Origin: Halocaridina rubra | Lineage: Eukaryota > Arthropoda > Malacostraca > Decapoda > Atyidae | Direction: 5' to 3' | Length of the DNA: 17,500 nt | NCBI GenBank assembly: GCA_037179515.1 | Contig: JAXCGZ010014297.1 | Span: forward strand, 5,001 to 22,500 | Part shown: piece after piece, positions 1 to 7,798 of the stretch | Layout of the letters: each line of letters starts with the position of its first letter | Numbering within the stretch: position 1 is the stretch's first letter | Notes under the pieces: generated by a model | The model's database searches: none | What the model saw: the letters and a program-made list of their open reading frames with translations, nothing else | Told to the model about the DNA's origin: nothing | Position numbers and translations under genes: made by a program

Positions 1-717
1 TTTATCATAGGTATGTTTATCAACGCCTACAGTGTTACAAGAGTATACCAGGAAAAGTGGAAATATGGAATCGCTTGCCAAGCATTTAAAAAAAGTGACA
101 TCATTGATCGCTTCTTTTGATATAGTCAAAAAGTTTTAGAGATAACCGTAATAAGCACATTTATGATTACATTTGAAAAAACAATATCTATTTCGGAAAT
201 TCTTTTATAGCTTTGGAAAAGATCTTGTACACAAACAGCCTTAACTCAAGTTACAGACATGTAATATTAAAATAAAGGTAAGAATGAGATAACAGTGCTT
301 GTTCTATATGACCTCTCCAGAAGTTTTGAAAGGGTCTGTCATGCAATCATTTGAAGGGAAGTGAAATCCTTTAATTTCAATAATATCCAACTTAAAAACT
401 CTTAGCAAATCGTAAGTCTCCAGTAAATATAAATAAAACAATTACCACCCATGCTCCGTTATATGTCATACTCCAAAGCACAGTTCTTACTCCGTTACTT
501 TTTACTGCATTCATAAATAATTTACGAACCAATGCTGAGAACGCCAAACCTGTCCAACTTATAGATGCTGACAGGTTCTTCTTTTTAAAAACGCAAAAAT
601 GTTCCTGTCTAAGTCTTAGAAATGGAATCCACAATTGAAAGAAAAATAAAATACTCAAAAAAATGAGTTAAGAGTATATTCAAGCGAAACTCAGTTCGTA
701 TTTCTTGAATCAAGGGC
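1..717 (+). pseudogene. Decayed LINE reverse transcriptase, left piece (copy P1)
   Basis: Remnant of the reverse transcriptase domain of a non-LTR retrotransposon of Jockey/CR1/L2-like type, readable only by changing frames. In order: an upstream finger-like motif around 52-108 (EKWKYGIACQAFKKSD); motif A as DLSRSFERVCH at 310-342, corresponding to the family form DLSKAFDxVxH; the motif B/following block LQSTVLTPLLFTAFINNL near 468-523, corresponding to PQGSVLGPLLFxxxINDL; and the catalytic YADD box degraded to IDAD at 561-572. Many stops and several frameshifts interrupt it, so it is dead. Its missing C-terminal part appears at 4891-5055, beyond a block of opposite-strand LINE DNA, so the two pieces are probably one copy split by insertion. 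The element enters from outside the window. Confidence 0.8.
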
Positions 718-1906
718 TTTTCTTTTTAAAGAAAATTGCCCTCATCGGGCCCGGGCACCAAGGACACGTCGGAAATAGGAAAAAAATAGTAGCTTAAGGA
801 GAAGGCAGAAATAAGAGAATTATAAACGGTAAAAAAAAAAGAATAGTCAAGGCTAAAAAGACCTAAAAATATGACAGGATTAGCCCATGAGAAGACGTTA
901 GAGCAGGTTTTTAAGAAAGAAAGGTCATAAGTGTTAGGGAAAACATAGGAGGAAGAGAACTCCATGGTCTGGAAGTTGAAGAAAAATCAGTCACTGCACC
1001 AACCTGTGAGTTGAGGCTGTTTGGTGTGTATTATGTAGCCTAGCCAGGGATCAAACCTGCCTACTCATCAGAGTAGAGATGGATTTAGTGGCGATAAAAA
1101 AGAGAAAGGCCACCTTCCAGTAAAGAGAAAGTGTCAAGTTGAGAGGTAAAAGAGTGGTTATTAATGAGTCCTATGTCCTTCAATGAATTAATTATAAGAA
1201 GAAACACCCCAGACGTGAGAGCAGTGTAACAAAATGGGAGTGATAAGGCCTTTATATTTTTTTTGAATAAATGAGAAGAACAAATTAAATTACGAATATG
1301 AAAAAGAACTTCCAGTTACTTAAAAAGCAGTTTTAGAAATTAGAAGTATATGACTCTCAAAAGATAAATCTAAGTGTGTCTGAATTAATAACATATTTAT
1401 AGCATTAAGAGAGTATTTTGCTTTTGTATTCAAAGGTAATAGAGGTATCAAAAGGAAAAACACAACGAAATAACCAGAAAATATCTTAGAGGCATTACAG
1501 TTTACTAAATTTCGGGTGTCCCACTAAGATACTCCAATTAAATATGAGTTGAAATTTGAAGAGAGAGTGAAATGAAATTGATATTGATCAGTAGATGATG
1601 GTTGTGAAAAGAAGGCATAAAAAATATGAAGGGCAAAAGCATCGACAGAAACTTGGAAAATAGAGAAAGATATAAACTGAAGAAGACCATTGATGAAGAG
1701 TAGGAACAGTGTTGGTTAAAAACAAAACTCTGTGGAACTCTACTGGAAACTGAAAATTTGCTATATGTTGTTCTGTAAACAACCACATAGACAGAGAGGT
1801 CAAAAGAAAACTGAAAGTTAGAGAGCGTAGAGAAGGGGTAAAGCTACAAGCAGGATGTTTTACTAATGGAACCTAGTTCCACACACGGTCAATAATTTAG
1901 AGATTC
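718..1906 (-). mobile_element. Minus-strand LINE copy Z1, 3' portion
   Basis: Old, highly diverged copy of the same LINE family as the copies at 1907-4033, 6968-7605 and 7606-10980. The 3' end lies on the left: a T-rich tract at 718-727 (an A tail on the minus strand) is followed by the family's 3' segment containing CCCTCATC and GCCCGGGC. The sequence aligns by eye over its length with 7640-8870 of copy Y, through the C-terminal region and back into the RT palm. The position of the FADD catalytic box (about 1628-1640) is unrecognisable. It stops near the RT motif A region at about 1906, exactly where copy Z2 begins with its own tail, and resumes at about 4034. Short open frames within it are incidental. 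Confidence 0.75.
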
Positions 1907-4033
1907 TTTTTGTTATGGTGTAACACCGAGACAGACAAAAAAGCTGCCCTCATCAGTAAAGGCCCGATCACGAGATAACATTAAGATGAATGAAAAGAAA
2001 TAGGTTATGGACAAGGCAGAGATGAGGTAATAATACACAAAGGAAAAGGATTGACTGAAAATATAGGTAAAGTACAAGGCCCTGAGATGAAGGTAGATCT
2101 GTATTTTAAAGGAAGATAGATCATAAGAATTTGGAAAGACAGAAGGAGGAAGAGAGTTCCAGTGTTTGGAGATAGATGGGAAGAAGCAGTCGCCGCACCG
2201 ACAAATCCATGAACTACAAATCTCCACACAGTACTTGCCAACTCATCAGAGCAGCGATGGAAGTAGTAGCGATAGAAAAGAGAAAGGGACGAAACCTTGC
2301 AGCTAAGAGAAAGAGAATCCAGATTAGATGTAAGAAAAGGATCAATAATGTGTGATTAGTATTCTAAGAGGGATGGGTAAGACCTTTATAGATTTTAAGT
2401 AACCGTAAAGAGGAAAAGTAATGATGAAAACAAAACAGAATCCCCAATTTTTTGGAAGCAGATTTAGAAATTTGGATTAAATGATTCCTCCAAGATAACT
2501 TAGAAGCTAATGGATTCCTAATATGTTGATAGAATTAAGAGGGTAAATATATTTAGCATCAAAGAAAATAGGGCTATCAGGAGGAGAAAATAAAGAGACA
2601 GATTTAAACTGTGTCTTGGAGGCATTGAATTTAACTAAATTATGGGTGCCCCACTCATATACCCTCTGCAAATCGGAGTTGAGAGTAGAAGAATGAGTGA
2701 TATGAGACTGATTACGAGTAGCAGATGAAGGTTGTGAGGAAAAAGCAAAGGGAAAGTGAAGGGTAGAATCATCGGCGAAGGCGTGAAGAAGAGAGGAAGA
2801 TGAGGATTGTACAAGATCATTGATGAAGAGAAGGAGCAGAGTAGGTGAAAGAACAGAGCCTTGTGGAACAGCAATGCAACAGGGAATGGGCTAGATGTTG
2901 CACCAAATAAAATATTCAGATAGAAAACTGGAAATCAGAGAACAGAGAGAAGGTGTAAAGCTATAGGGAAGGAGTTTGGCCAGCAAGGCCTTACTCCAGA
3001 CTCTGTGAAAAGCCTTAGAGATATCAAGGGCGACGTCAAAGGATTCCCCATAGTTCCCCAGAATAGATGAGCATACATGGGTAAGATAGGACAGCAGGTC
3101 ACCAGTAGAAGCCATACTAGTGATCAGAGATAAGTGACTGAGATTCAAGGCATTTTAGGAAGTGAGCATTGAGTAAAGTTTCGAAGACTCTGGCAATAGA
3201 AGAGATTAGGGCAATAGGGCGGTAGTTTGAAGGAATAGAGTATTCACCCTTCTTAGGAACAGTTTGCACTAGAGCATGCTTCCAAGATAAAGGATAGAAA
3301 CTGGTTGGCAGAATGAGGTGGAAAAGATGGCAAAGCATGGCAGCCAGTTCATCTGCAAAGTCCTTAAGGAGCTATGCATGGATACCATCAGGACCAGATG
3401 CCTTGTTCCTATTTAGCAAGCAAAGAACCTTATGAACTTTGTGTGAAGAAAGGATAAGGGAGGGCATAGGGTTAGAGAGGGGTAAAGGTTTAGGACAGGT
3501 TCACTGGAATCGTGTATGGAAGAGTTTGCAAAAAAATGGCTTTGTCAGTGAGAGAGCGTGCTATAGAACCATGAGAATGGATGAGAGGGGAAAAACTTGA
3601 GTTGCAGAAGTTTTTGGAGAGGGTTTAGGCTAAAGACTAACATTTGGCTGTGGAAGAGGAGTTTAGGTCATCAACTTTCCTTCTTATAAAGGAAGCCTTA
3701 GACCTTCGTATCTGAGTAGTACAGTAATTCCTAGCTATAATAAAAGAAGAGCGAGTTAAATCAGAAGGTAAAGCTTGTTACAACTGGTGTGCCCAATTCC
3801 TGGCCTGAATAGACATGGAGCAGGCACGGTCAAACCAGGGTTTAGAGGAAGAAAAAGTTTTTGTATAGGAGGGGTTGTACGCCTCCATTCCAGAGGTTAT
3901 GGTATCACCAGCTTTTAGGGCTATCTGATCAGGGTTGTGAGACCGAAAGCAGTAGTCACCCCATGGTAAGTCAAAGAGGAAGTTACAAATCTTCATGTTG
4001 GGTATACTCAATGTGCTAAAGATGGTGCTGTGC
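1907..4033 (-). mobile_element. Minus-strand LINE copy Z2, 5'-truncated, inserted in Z1
   Basis: A 5'-truncated copy of the Z-family LINE. Its 3' end is on the left: T5 at 1907-1911, then the family terminus. Reading leftwards on the minus strand from 4033 it holds the linker after the endonuclease, the RT domain, the C-terminal domain ending in an SLPPSVFPNSYDLSSFK block (about 2100-2170), and a 3' region. The right end (catgttgggtat at about 3997, with similarity to about 4031) corresponds to 9829-9870 of copy Y, so the endonuclease is missing. Left and right flanks both belong to Z1. Frameshifts and stops are present, but it is less eroded than Z1, consistent with later insertion. Confidence 0.8.
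2600..3420 (-). pseudogene. Reverse transcriptase pseudogene of LINE copy Z2
   Basis: The RT domain of Z2 read on the minus strand across at least two frames. Visible from the N-terminal side: KASGPDGIHA near 3380-3410; a block with WKHALVQTVPKKGE and NYRPIALISSIARVFE (about 3180-3300); motif A ALDISKAFHRVW at 2996-3031; and the catalytic box FADD encoded at 2768-2779. The order and motifs match the RT of Jockey-like LINEs, whose function is target-primed reverse transcription of the element RNA in the nucleus. Motif A and FADD remain intact here, whereas the longer copy Y has lost part of one and mutated the other. An in-frame stop after GIHA, plus frameshifts, make it nonfunctional. Confidence 0.75.
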
Positions 4034-4890
4034 AGGATGACCACAAAATATTTCCCATAGTTCTCCAAAGATGACCATGCATGATTGAGATAATACAGTG
4101 GGTTCCAGAGGTTATTGCTTTGTTGAAGCCATACTGGTGATTAGAAATAAGCAAGTTAGATTCAAGATGTGTCAAGAAGTAAAAATTGTGAAAAGTTTCA
4201 AATATTTTATCAATGGTAAATATTAGGGCAAGTGTTCGGTAATTGGAATGATTAGAATGGTCACCCATCTTAGAAATTGAATGAACTAGAGCTTCTATGA
4301 TGATGGATAGATACTGACTGAGAGACAGACAACAGCAAAAAAGACAGCTAAGCATGAAGACAGCACATTTGCATACCCCTTAATGAGCCTTGCAGGGATA
4401 GCATCAGGTTCGAATGCCTATCGTCGTCTACACTTTCCGTGTAGAAAGAATTGGGTAGCCATACGGTTACAAATGGGAAAGTACGAGAGTCAAATGTACT
4501 GGGATAGCTCACAGAAACCTATCGAACAAAATAGAAGCCAAAGAGTATGGGTCTGTCAGTGGGGGAACAAGCTTTAGAACCATCTGGACGACTGAGCGGG
4601 AGAAACCTTGAGCTACAGAAGTTATTGAAGATCTTTTTGGCTAAGAGTTTGCAATATTTATCAGTGAGAGAAGAGCTCAGGCCATCAACTATCCTTCAAA
4701 GGAAGCTTTGGATCTATGAATCTGAGCGAGTTAAATCAGATCTGTCTGAATGACTATGGAGCAAGCATGGTAAAACCAAGGATTAGGAGAAGAAACAGTT
4801 TTAATAAAGGAGGGGAGGAGTGCCCCCATAAGCAAGGTTATGATTTCAGCAACTTTTTGGTCTGCCTGATAACGATTATGGGCTCAAAAC
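4034..4890 (-). pseudogene. LINE copy Z1, 5' portion (broken RT N-terminal region)
   Basis: Continuation of Z1 beyond the Z2 insertion. The first recognisable coding piece reads NYGKYFVVIL on the minus strand at about 4035-4065, which is where the left piece of Z1 stops (just before motif A). Further right on the plus strand, thus upstream in the element, are a diverged NYRTLALIFTIDKIFETFH block (about 4200-4255) and the pre-RT linker. Alignment by eye with copy Y (8890-9760) continues to about 4885-4890, where plus-strand P1 sequence resumes. Heavily mutated. The minus-strand frame 4008-4355 crosses the Z2/Z1 junction and is a chimera, not a gene. Confidence 0.7.
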
Positions 4891-5055
4891 TTTATCTTTA
4901 TTGTATATCCAAAGACCTTGTAATTAATGTAGGACCTTCTCATTTTGGTCATGTTCTCTGTGTTAGGAACTTGGTAATCTTTAACAGTTATTTATTATTC
5001 TACTCTTATGTTGCAAAAGATTGTATTAAAGAAAGCTTTATTCACTTCTTAAGCT
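4891..5055 (+). pseudogene. Decayed LINE RT, right piece of copy P1
   Basis: Plus-strand coding remnant reading through VRNLVIFNSYLLFY (about 4962-5003) and a following KESFIHFLS. This matches the C-terminal RT motif VRNLGxxxxSxLS that follows the YADD region in Jockey/CR1-like LINEs. The equivalent in copy P2 is VRNLGLILHSHLSYESHF at 6918-6970. The left P1 piece ends just upstream of this point in the domain, so the pieces are complementary around the inserted Z1/Z2 block. The piece ends near 5055, where an endonuclease-type segment of another copy (P2) starts, so the rest of P1 is missing or lies elsewhere. Confidence 0.6.
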
Positions 5056-5199
5056 GAAATAGAAATCTATTTGCCGATTGCAACAGAAAAATAATAATGG
5101 ATATAATACTGATAAGTAATATGAGCGACTGTAAAAAGGAATTAGTTAAGGTGCTAAATTCTCTGTTGGTCATGAGAAGAAGTTTGATTTGGCAATTAA
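5056..5199 (+). pseudogene. LINE endonuclease C-terminal remnant (copy P2)
   Basis: A short plus-strand segment reading MDIILISNMSD at about 5097-5129 and then RRSLIWQLN near 5176-5199. The spacing fits the end of the LINE apurinic-type endonuclease, where NILDLxLSN is followed by a GNSDHxxIxF block. The SDH catalytic motif itself is not preserved. The same type of sequence is intact in copy Q at 16436-16550. Family logic and the SINE insertion inside the reading direction support it, but the similarity is weak. The segment begins directly after P1 RT sequence, so P2 is probably a 5'-truncated or rearranged copy. Confidence 0.45.
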
Positions 5200-5210
5200 A
5201 TATGACACTG
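5200..5210. repeat. Target-site duplication, left (SINE)
   Basis: The 11 bases atatgacactg occur here and again, without mismatch, at 5430-5440, exactly flanking the SINE. This is the hallmark of LINE-mediated retrotransposition. Before insertion a single copy lay inside the P2 LINE sequence. Confidence 0.92.
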
Positions 5211-5429
5211 AGCCTCCTGCCTAGTACAGTGGTAACTCGCTGGCCTCACATTCGCGAGGTCGACGGATCGCGCCTCGTCCAGGCAAGAGAGTTTAAGCTG
5301 TTTACTCGGGAGGTTACTGCTGTGGCTGGGCACCACAGTGAGGGGTTGGGGCCTGTTCTGGCTGGTGACCGCCCTATGGGTCCTCCATGACCCGTTCCAC
5401 CCATCCGTGGGTGGAGAATCTAAAGCTAC
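5211..5429 (+). mobile_element. tRNA-derived SINE, apparently complete
   Basis: A 219-bp insert, GC-rich compared with its AT-rich surroundings, bounded by perfect 11-bp direct repeats. The 5' part is tRNA-like: a box A at 5222-5232 matching TRGYNNANNGG fully, and a box B-like element at 5265-5275 (ggatcgcgcct), 43 bases apart as in RNA polymerase III internal promoters. A stem gacg/cgtc (5262-5265 with 5276-5279) fits a T arm, and gcct (5212-5215) can pair with aggc (5281-5284). The remaining 140 bp form a non-tRNA body with no long poly(A); it ends in ggtggagaatctaaagctac. SINEs encode no protein and use a partner LINE's enzyme. The perfect duplication suggests a relatively recent insertion. 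Confidence 0.88.
5222..5275 (+). promoter_or_regulatory. Internal Pol III promoter (box A and box B) of the SINE
   Basis: Box A tagtacagtgg (5222-5232) matches the consensus at all positions. Box B ggatcgcgcct (5265-5275) matches the GGTTCGANNCC core at about eight of eleven positions. Spacing is typical of tRNA genes and SINEs. Confidence 0.7.
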
Positions 5430-5440
5430 ATATGACACTG
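5430..5440. repeat. Target-site duplication, right (SINE)
   Basis: Second copy of atatgacactg, identical to 5200-5210. The following bases continue the P2 LINE sequence. Confidence 0.92.
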
Positions 5441-6300
5441 TGATGCTCATGTAAAAGTTAATTAAAAGAATTATAACATATGTTTATAATATTAACAAAG
5501 TTAGAGGTCCTGTGGAAACAAATACTCTATGATCAAAAAATCTCGTTAGCCACGATGAAGAAAATATTGGCAGACACAGTTTCGTTTTTCAGGGGTCTCA
5601 ACTATAGTGCGAATAAAATCTGTAATAGTTTGATAAAATGTTTTCCAAAATTTAAAGAGATTCTTAATACCGACGACGTCTAGAAACCAGAGCAGATAAT
5701 GACAAAAAAATTGTGTCTTGCTAAGATATTTGTGCCCCAGTAGTAAAACAAATATAACCCGTCCCTCTGCTCAATGGCTTAATGATAAAATAAAGATCGA
5801 AATGTCATTTAAAAATACGATGGAAAAAACCTAGATCAAAATCATGATGAACTAAATGAAGAGCAATATGAGCTATCCAAAAAGCGTGCACATACTCATT
5901 AAACACCCTGAATTATAAAACTAATAAAGGAAACATATGGACGCTTATATAAGTTATTGTACCAAGTAAAATGATCTCCGCTCAAAAGATACATTTAGAT
6001 GATCTTTCAGTCCTGTGAAAAGGTTAATTAGTTTTAAGCAAATATAAGGAGAGAGGTATAAGAAGATAATGTCACATTGTATTCGAGAAAACCAAAAGGA
6101 GAAGGCTGAAATATTTAGTATTCAAGGTGCTCTATCTAGTTCTCAACCTGTAAACATAATTTCACTAATAAATATAATAAGAAAAATTAAAAATACATTC
6201 TTGTGGTGCAAATGTAGTGTCCAATAAAAGAATCACTGCCTGTACTATCTTTTTACATAACTAAGACAATAAACACCTTCATTGTCAAAGGTGTATTTCC
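5441..6300 (+). pseudogene. Central linker region of plus-strand LINE copy P2, decayed
   Basis: AT-rich stretch between the endonuclease remnant and the RT domain of P2. Coding sense is faint: a possible linker segment near 5550-5680, RPSAQWLNDKIK at about 5761-5796 (compare KPWMNxxIKxL in LINE linkers and DPKWMNNRIKNL in copy Q), and basic stretches near 5860-5900. Between 5940 and 6250 I see nothing specific; by position it would be the linker and the start of the RT. Frames are broken throughout. The call rests mainly on its place between two better-supported parts of the same element. Confidence 0.45.
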
Positions 6301-6967
6301 ATAAGAATGGATATATGGAATTGTTTGCCTAGTATTCACTACAGGGAGACAAAGATTTTGAGCAACTATGGGCTCATTATCTTTCTCCCAATTTTATCAA
6401 AAGTTTTATAGAAAATAGTAGCAAACAAGTTGTATGAATACTTGCCAAGAGACCATCTCTTTTCGAGAACCCAGCATGGTTTCAGGAAGGATCTATATAA
6501 ACAAACTGCCTTATCACAAGTTACTGACACACTCTACAAAAACATGGATAAGAATGAAATATGATTGCTTGCGCTATGTGACCTCTACGAAGCTTTTGAT
6601 AGTGTCTCTCATCCAGAGATCTTTAGGATAATGAAAGGCTTATATATGGATAACTTCTGCTTTAAAAGGTGTCACACTGGTCGCATACAGTCAGTAAAAT
6701 TAGAAAAAAAAACATATATCAAATCTCTTTGTAGAAGTCGGTGTCCCAGAAGTTCCAGTGCTTTGTCAAATACGTTTTGATATATTCTGAAACTATTTAC
6801 CTGTTCCTCAGAGCATCATGCATATCCAATTTATATTCTCCAAGAATACAGAACATCTTGACCTCCTAACCTTGGATATGAACTCCACAACTGAAAGAGA
6901 AATACAATGTTCCTTCTGTTAGGAACTTGGGACTAATACTTCACAGCCATTTATCATATGAATCTCA
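6301..6967 (+). pseudogene. LINE reverse transcriptase pseudogene (copy P2)
   Basis: Clear plus-strand RT domain in one main frame with a few stops. SNYGLIIFLPILSKVL at about 6358-6405 (family SNYRPISLLxxxSKVLE); QHGFRKD at 6472-6492; motif A DLYEAFDSVSH at 6580-6612 (family DLSKAFDxVxH); after a frame change GVPEVPVLC near 6740-6766 (family GVPQGSVLG); a lost YADD region near 6825; NTEHLDLLTLDMNSTTERE near 6846-6902; and VRNLGLILHSHL at 6918-6953. The coding sense stops at SHF, where minus-strand LINE DNA starts, and resumes after the TA array at 11952. Same family as P1 by shared motif spacing and residues, for example the ALxQVTD block. Confidence 0.85.
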
Positions 6968-7605
6968 TTTTTTTAATGAGTGTGACACCGGGACAGGCAG
7001 AAACTGTCCTCATCAATAAAGGCCCGGGCACGAGAAAACGCCAAGACGAAGGAAAAGAAAAAGGTTAAGAACAAGGCAGAGATGAGGTAATGCCACATAA
7101 AGGAAAACGACAGACAGAAAAAACACAGTACAGAGGACCCAGGGATATGGAGAACTAGGCCCTGAGATGACGATAGATCTGCTTTTTGAAGGATGAAAGG
7201 TCATAAGAAATAGGAAACACAGGTGGAGGAAGAGAGTTTCGGAGTCTGGAGGTAAATGGGAAGAAGCAGTCACTGTTGATTAATCCACGACCTACAAATC
7301 TCCACACAGTACCTGTGAGATGAGGCTGCTTGGCGAGTGTTATGCAGCCTCGGTAGTGGGGGAGGGATGCAACTCTCCAACTCATCAGAGCAGCGATGGA
7401 AGTAGTAGCGATAGAAAAGAGAACGAGAAGATACCTTACGACAAAGAGAGAGAGAATCTACATTAGAAGTAAGAGAAGGATCATTAATGAGTCTGACTGT
7501 CCTAGATTCAACCCTATCAACGAAGAAAGTATAAGAAGAATCACCAAGATGTGTGAGCAGTATTCTAAGCAGGGACAGATAAGACCTTTATAAATTTTAA
7601 GTAAC
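6968..7605 (-). mobile_element. Minus-strand LINE fragment X (3' end only)
   Basis: The last 638 bp of a Z-family LINE. T7 at 6968-6974 is the A tail on the minus strand; next comes the family terminus with its hairpin, the 3' region, and then the C-terminal coding part up to a stretch matching 8221-8250 of copy Y. Readable pieces include a VDSLSLRRKVSS-like block and RCVEICRSW-type residues before LPPPVFPISYDLSSFKKQI (about 7170-7235). It stops at taagtaac (7598-7605), directly against the tail of copy Y. Its own 5' part is not found on the far side of Y. Confidence 0.85.
6996..7008 (-). other. 3'-terminal hairpin of LINE fragment X
   Basis: ggcag-aaa-ctgtc forms a short stem-loop (one G-U pair in RNA) about 22 bases from the tail. 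It is the counterpart of the perfect palindrome at 7636-7648 in copy Y. Confidence 0.5.
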
Positions 7606-7635
7606 TTTTTTTTTTATGAGTGTGACCCCGGGACA

Positions 7636-7648
7636 GGCAGAAACTGCC
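7636..7648 (-). other. 3'-terminal hairpin of LINE copy Y
   Basis: Perfect palindrome ggcag-aaa-ctgcc, 20 bases from the poly(A) tail in element sense. Related forms occur at the same place in X and more weakly in Z1 and Z2. Conserved 3' hairpins in LINEs can be recognised by the element's RT; that role is inferred here. Confidence 0.55.
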
Positions 7649-7798
7649 ATCATCAATAAAGACCTGGACGCGAGAAAATACCAACACGAAGGAAAGAAAA
7701 AGGTTAAAGACAAGGCTGAGATGAGGTAATGTCACACAAAGGAAAACGACAGACAAAAAAAAACAGTCAAAGTACACAGGACCCAGAGAAATGGAGAA

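Noticed and set aside
392..658. Minus-strand open frame of 88 codons
   Set aside because: The plus strand here reads as LINE RT motifs (LQSTVLTPLLF, INNL), so the minus-strand frame is a shadow.
4008..4355. Minus-strand open frame of 115 codons
   Set aside because: It has some RT similarity in its N-terminal part but crosses the Z1/Z2 junction, so its end is a chance fusion, not a gene.
712..4886. gggct at both ends of the Z1 block as a target-site duplication
   Set aside because: Only five bases, and the right copy may belong to Z1 itself when aligned with copy Y. Too weak to claim.
5212..5284. A functional tRNA gene
   Set aside because: Boxes A and B are present, but the arms pair poorly, the anticodon cannot be fixed, and the unit continues into a SINE body bounded by target duplications.
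5097..5390. Open frame of 97 codons running into the SINE
   Set aside because: The first part is an endonuclease remnant and the second is translation of the SINE, a noncoding element. The fusion is accidental.
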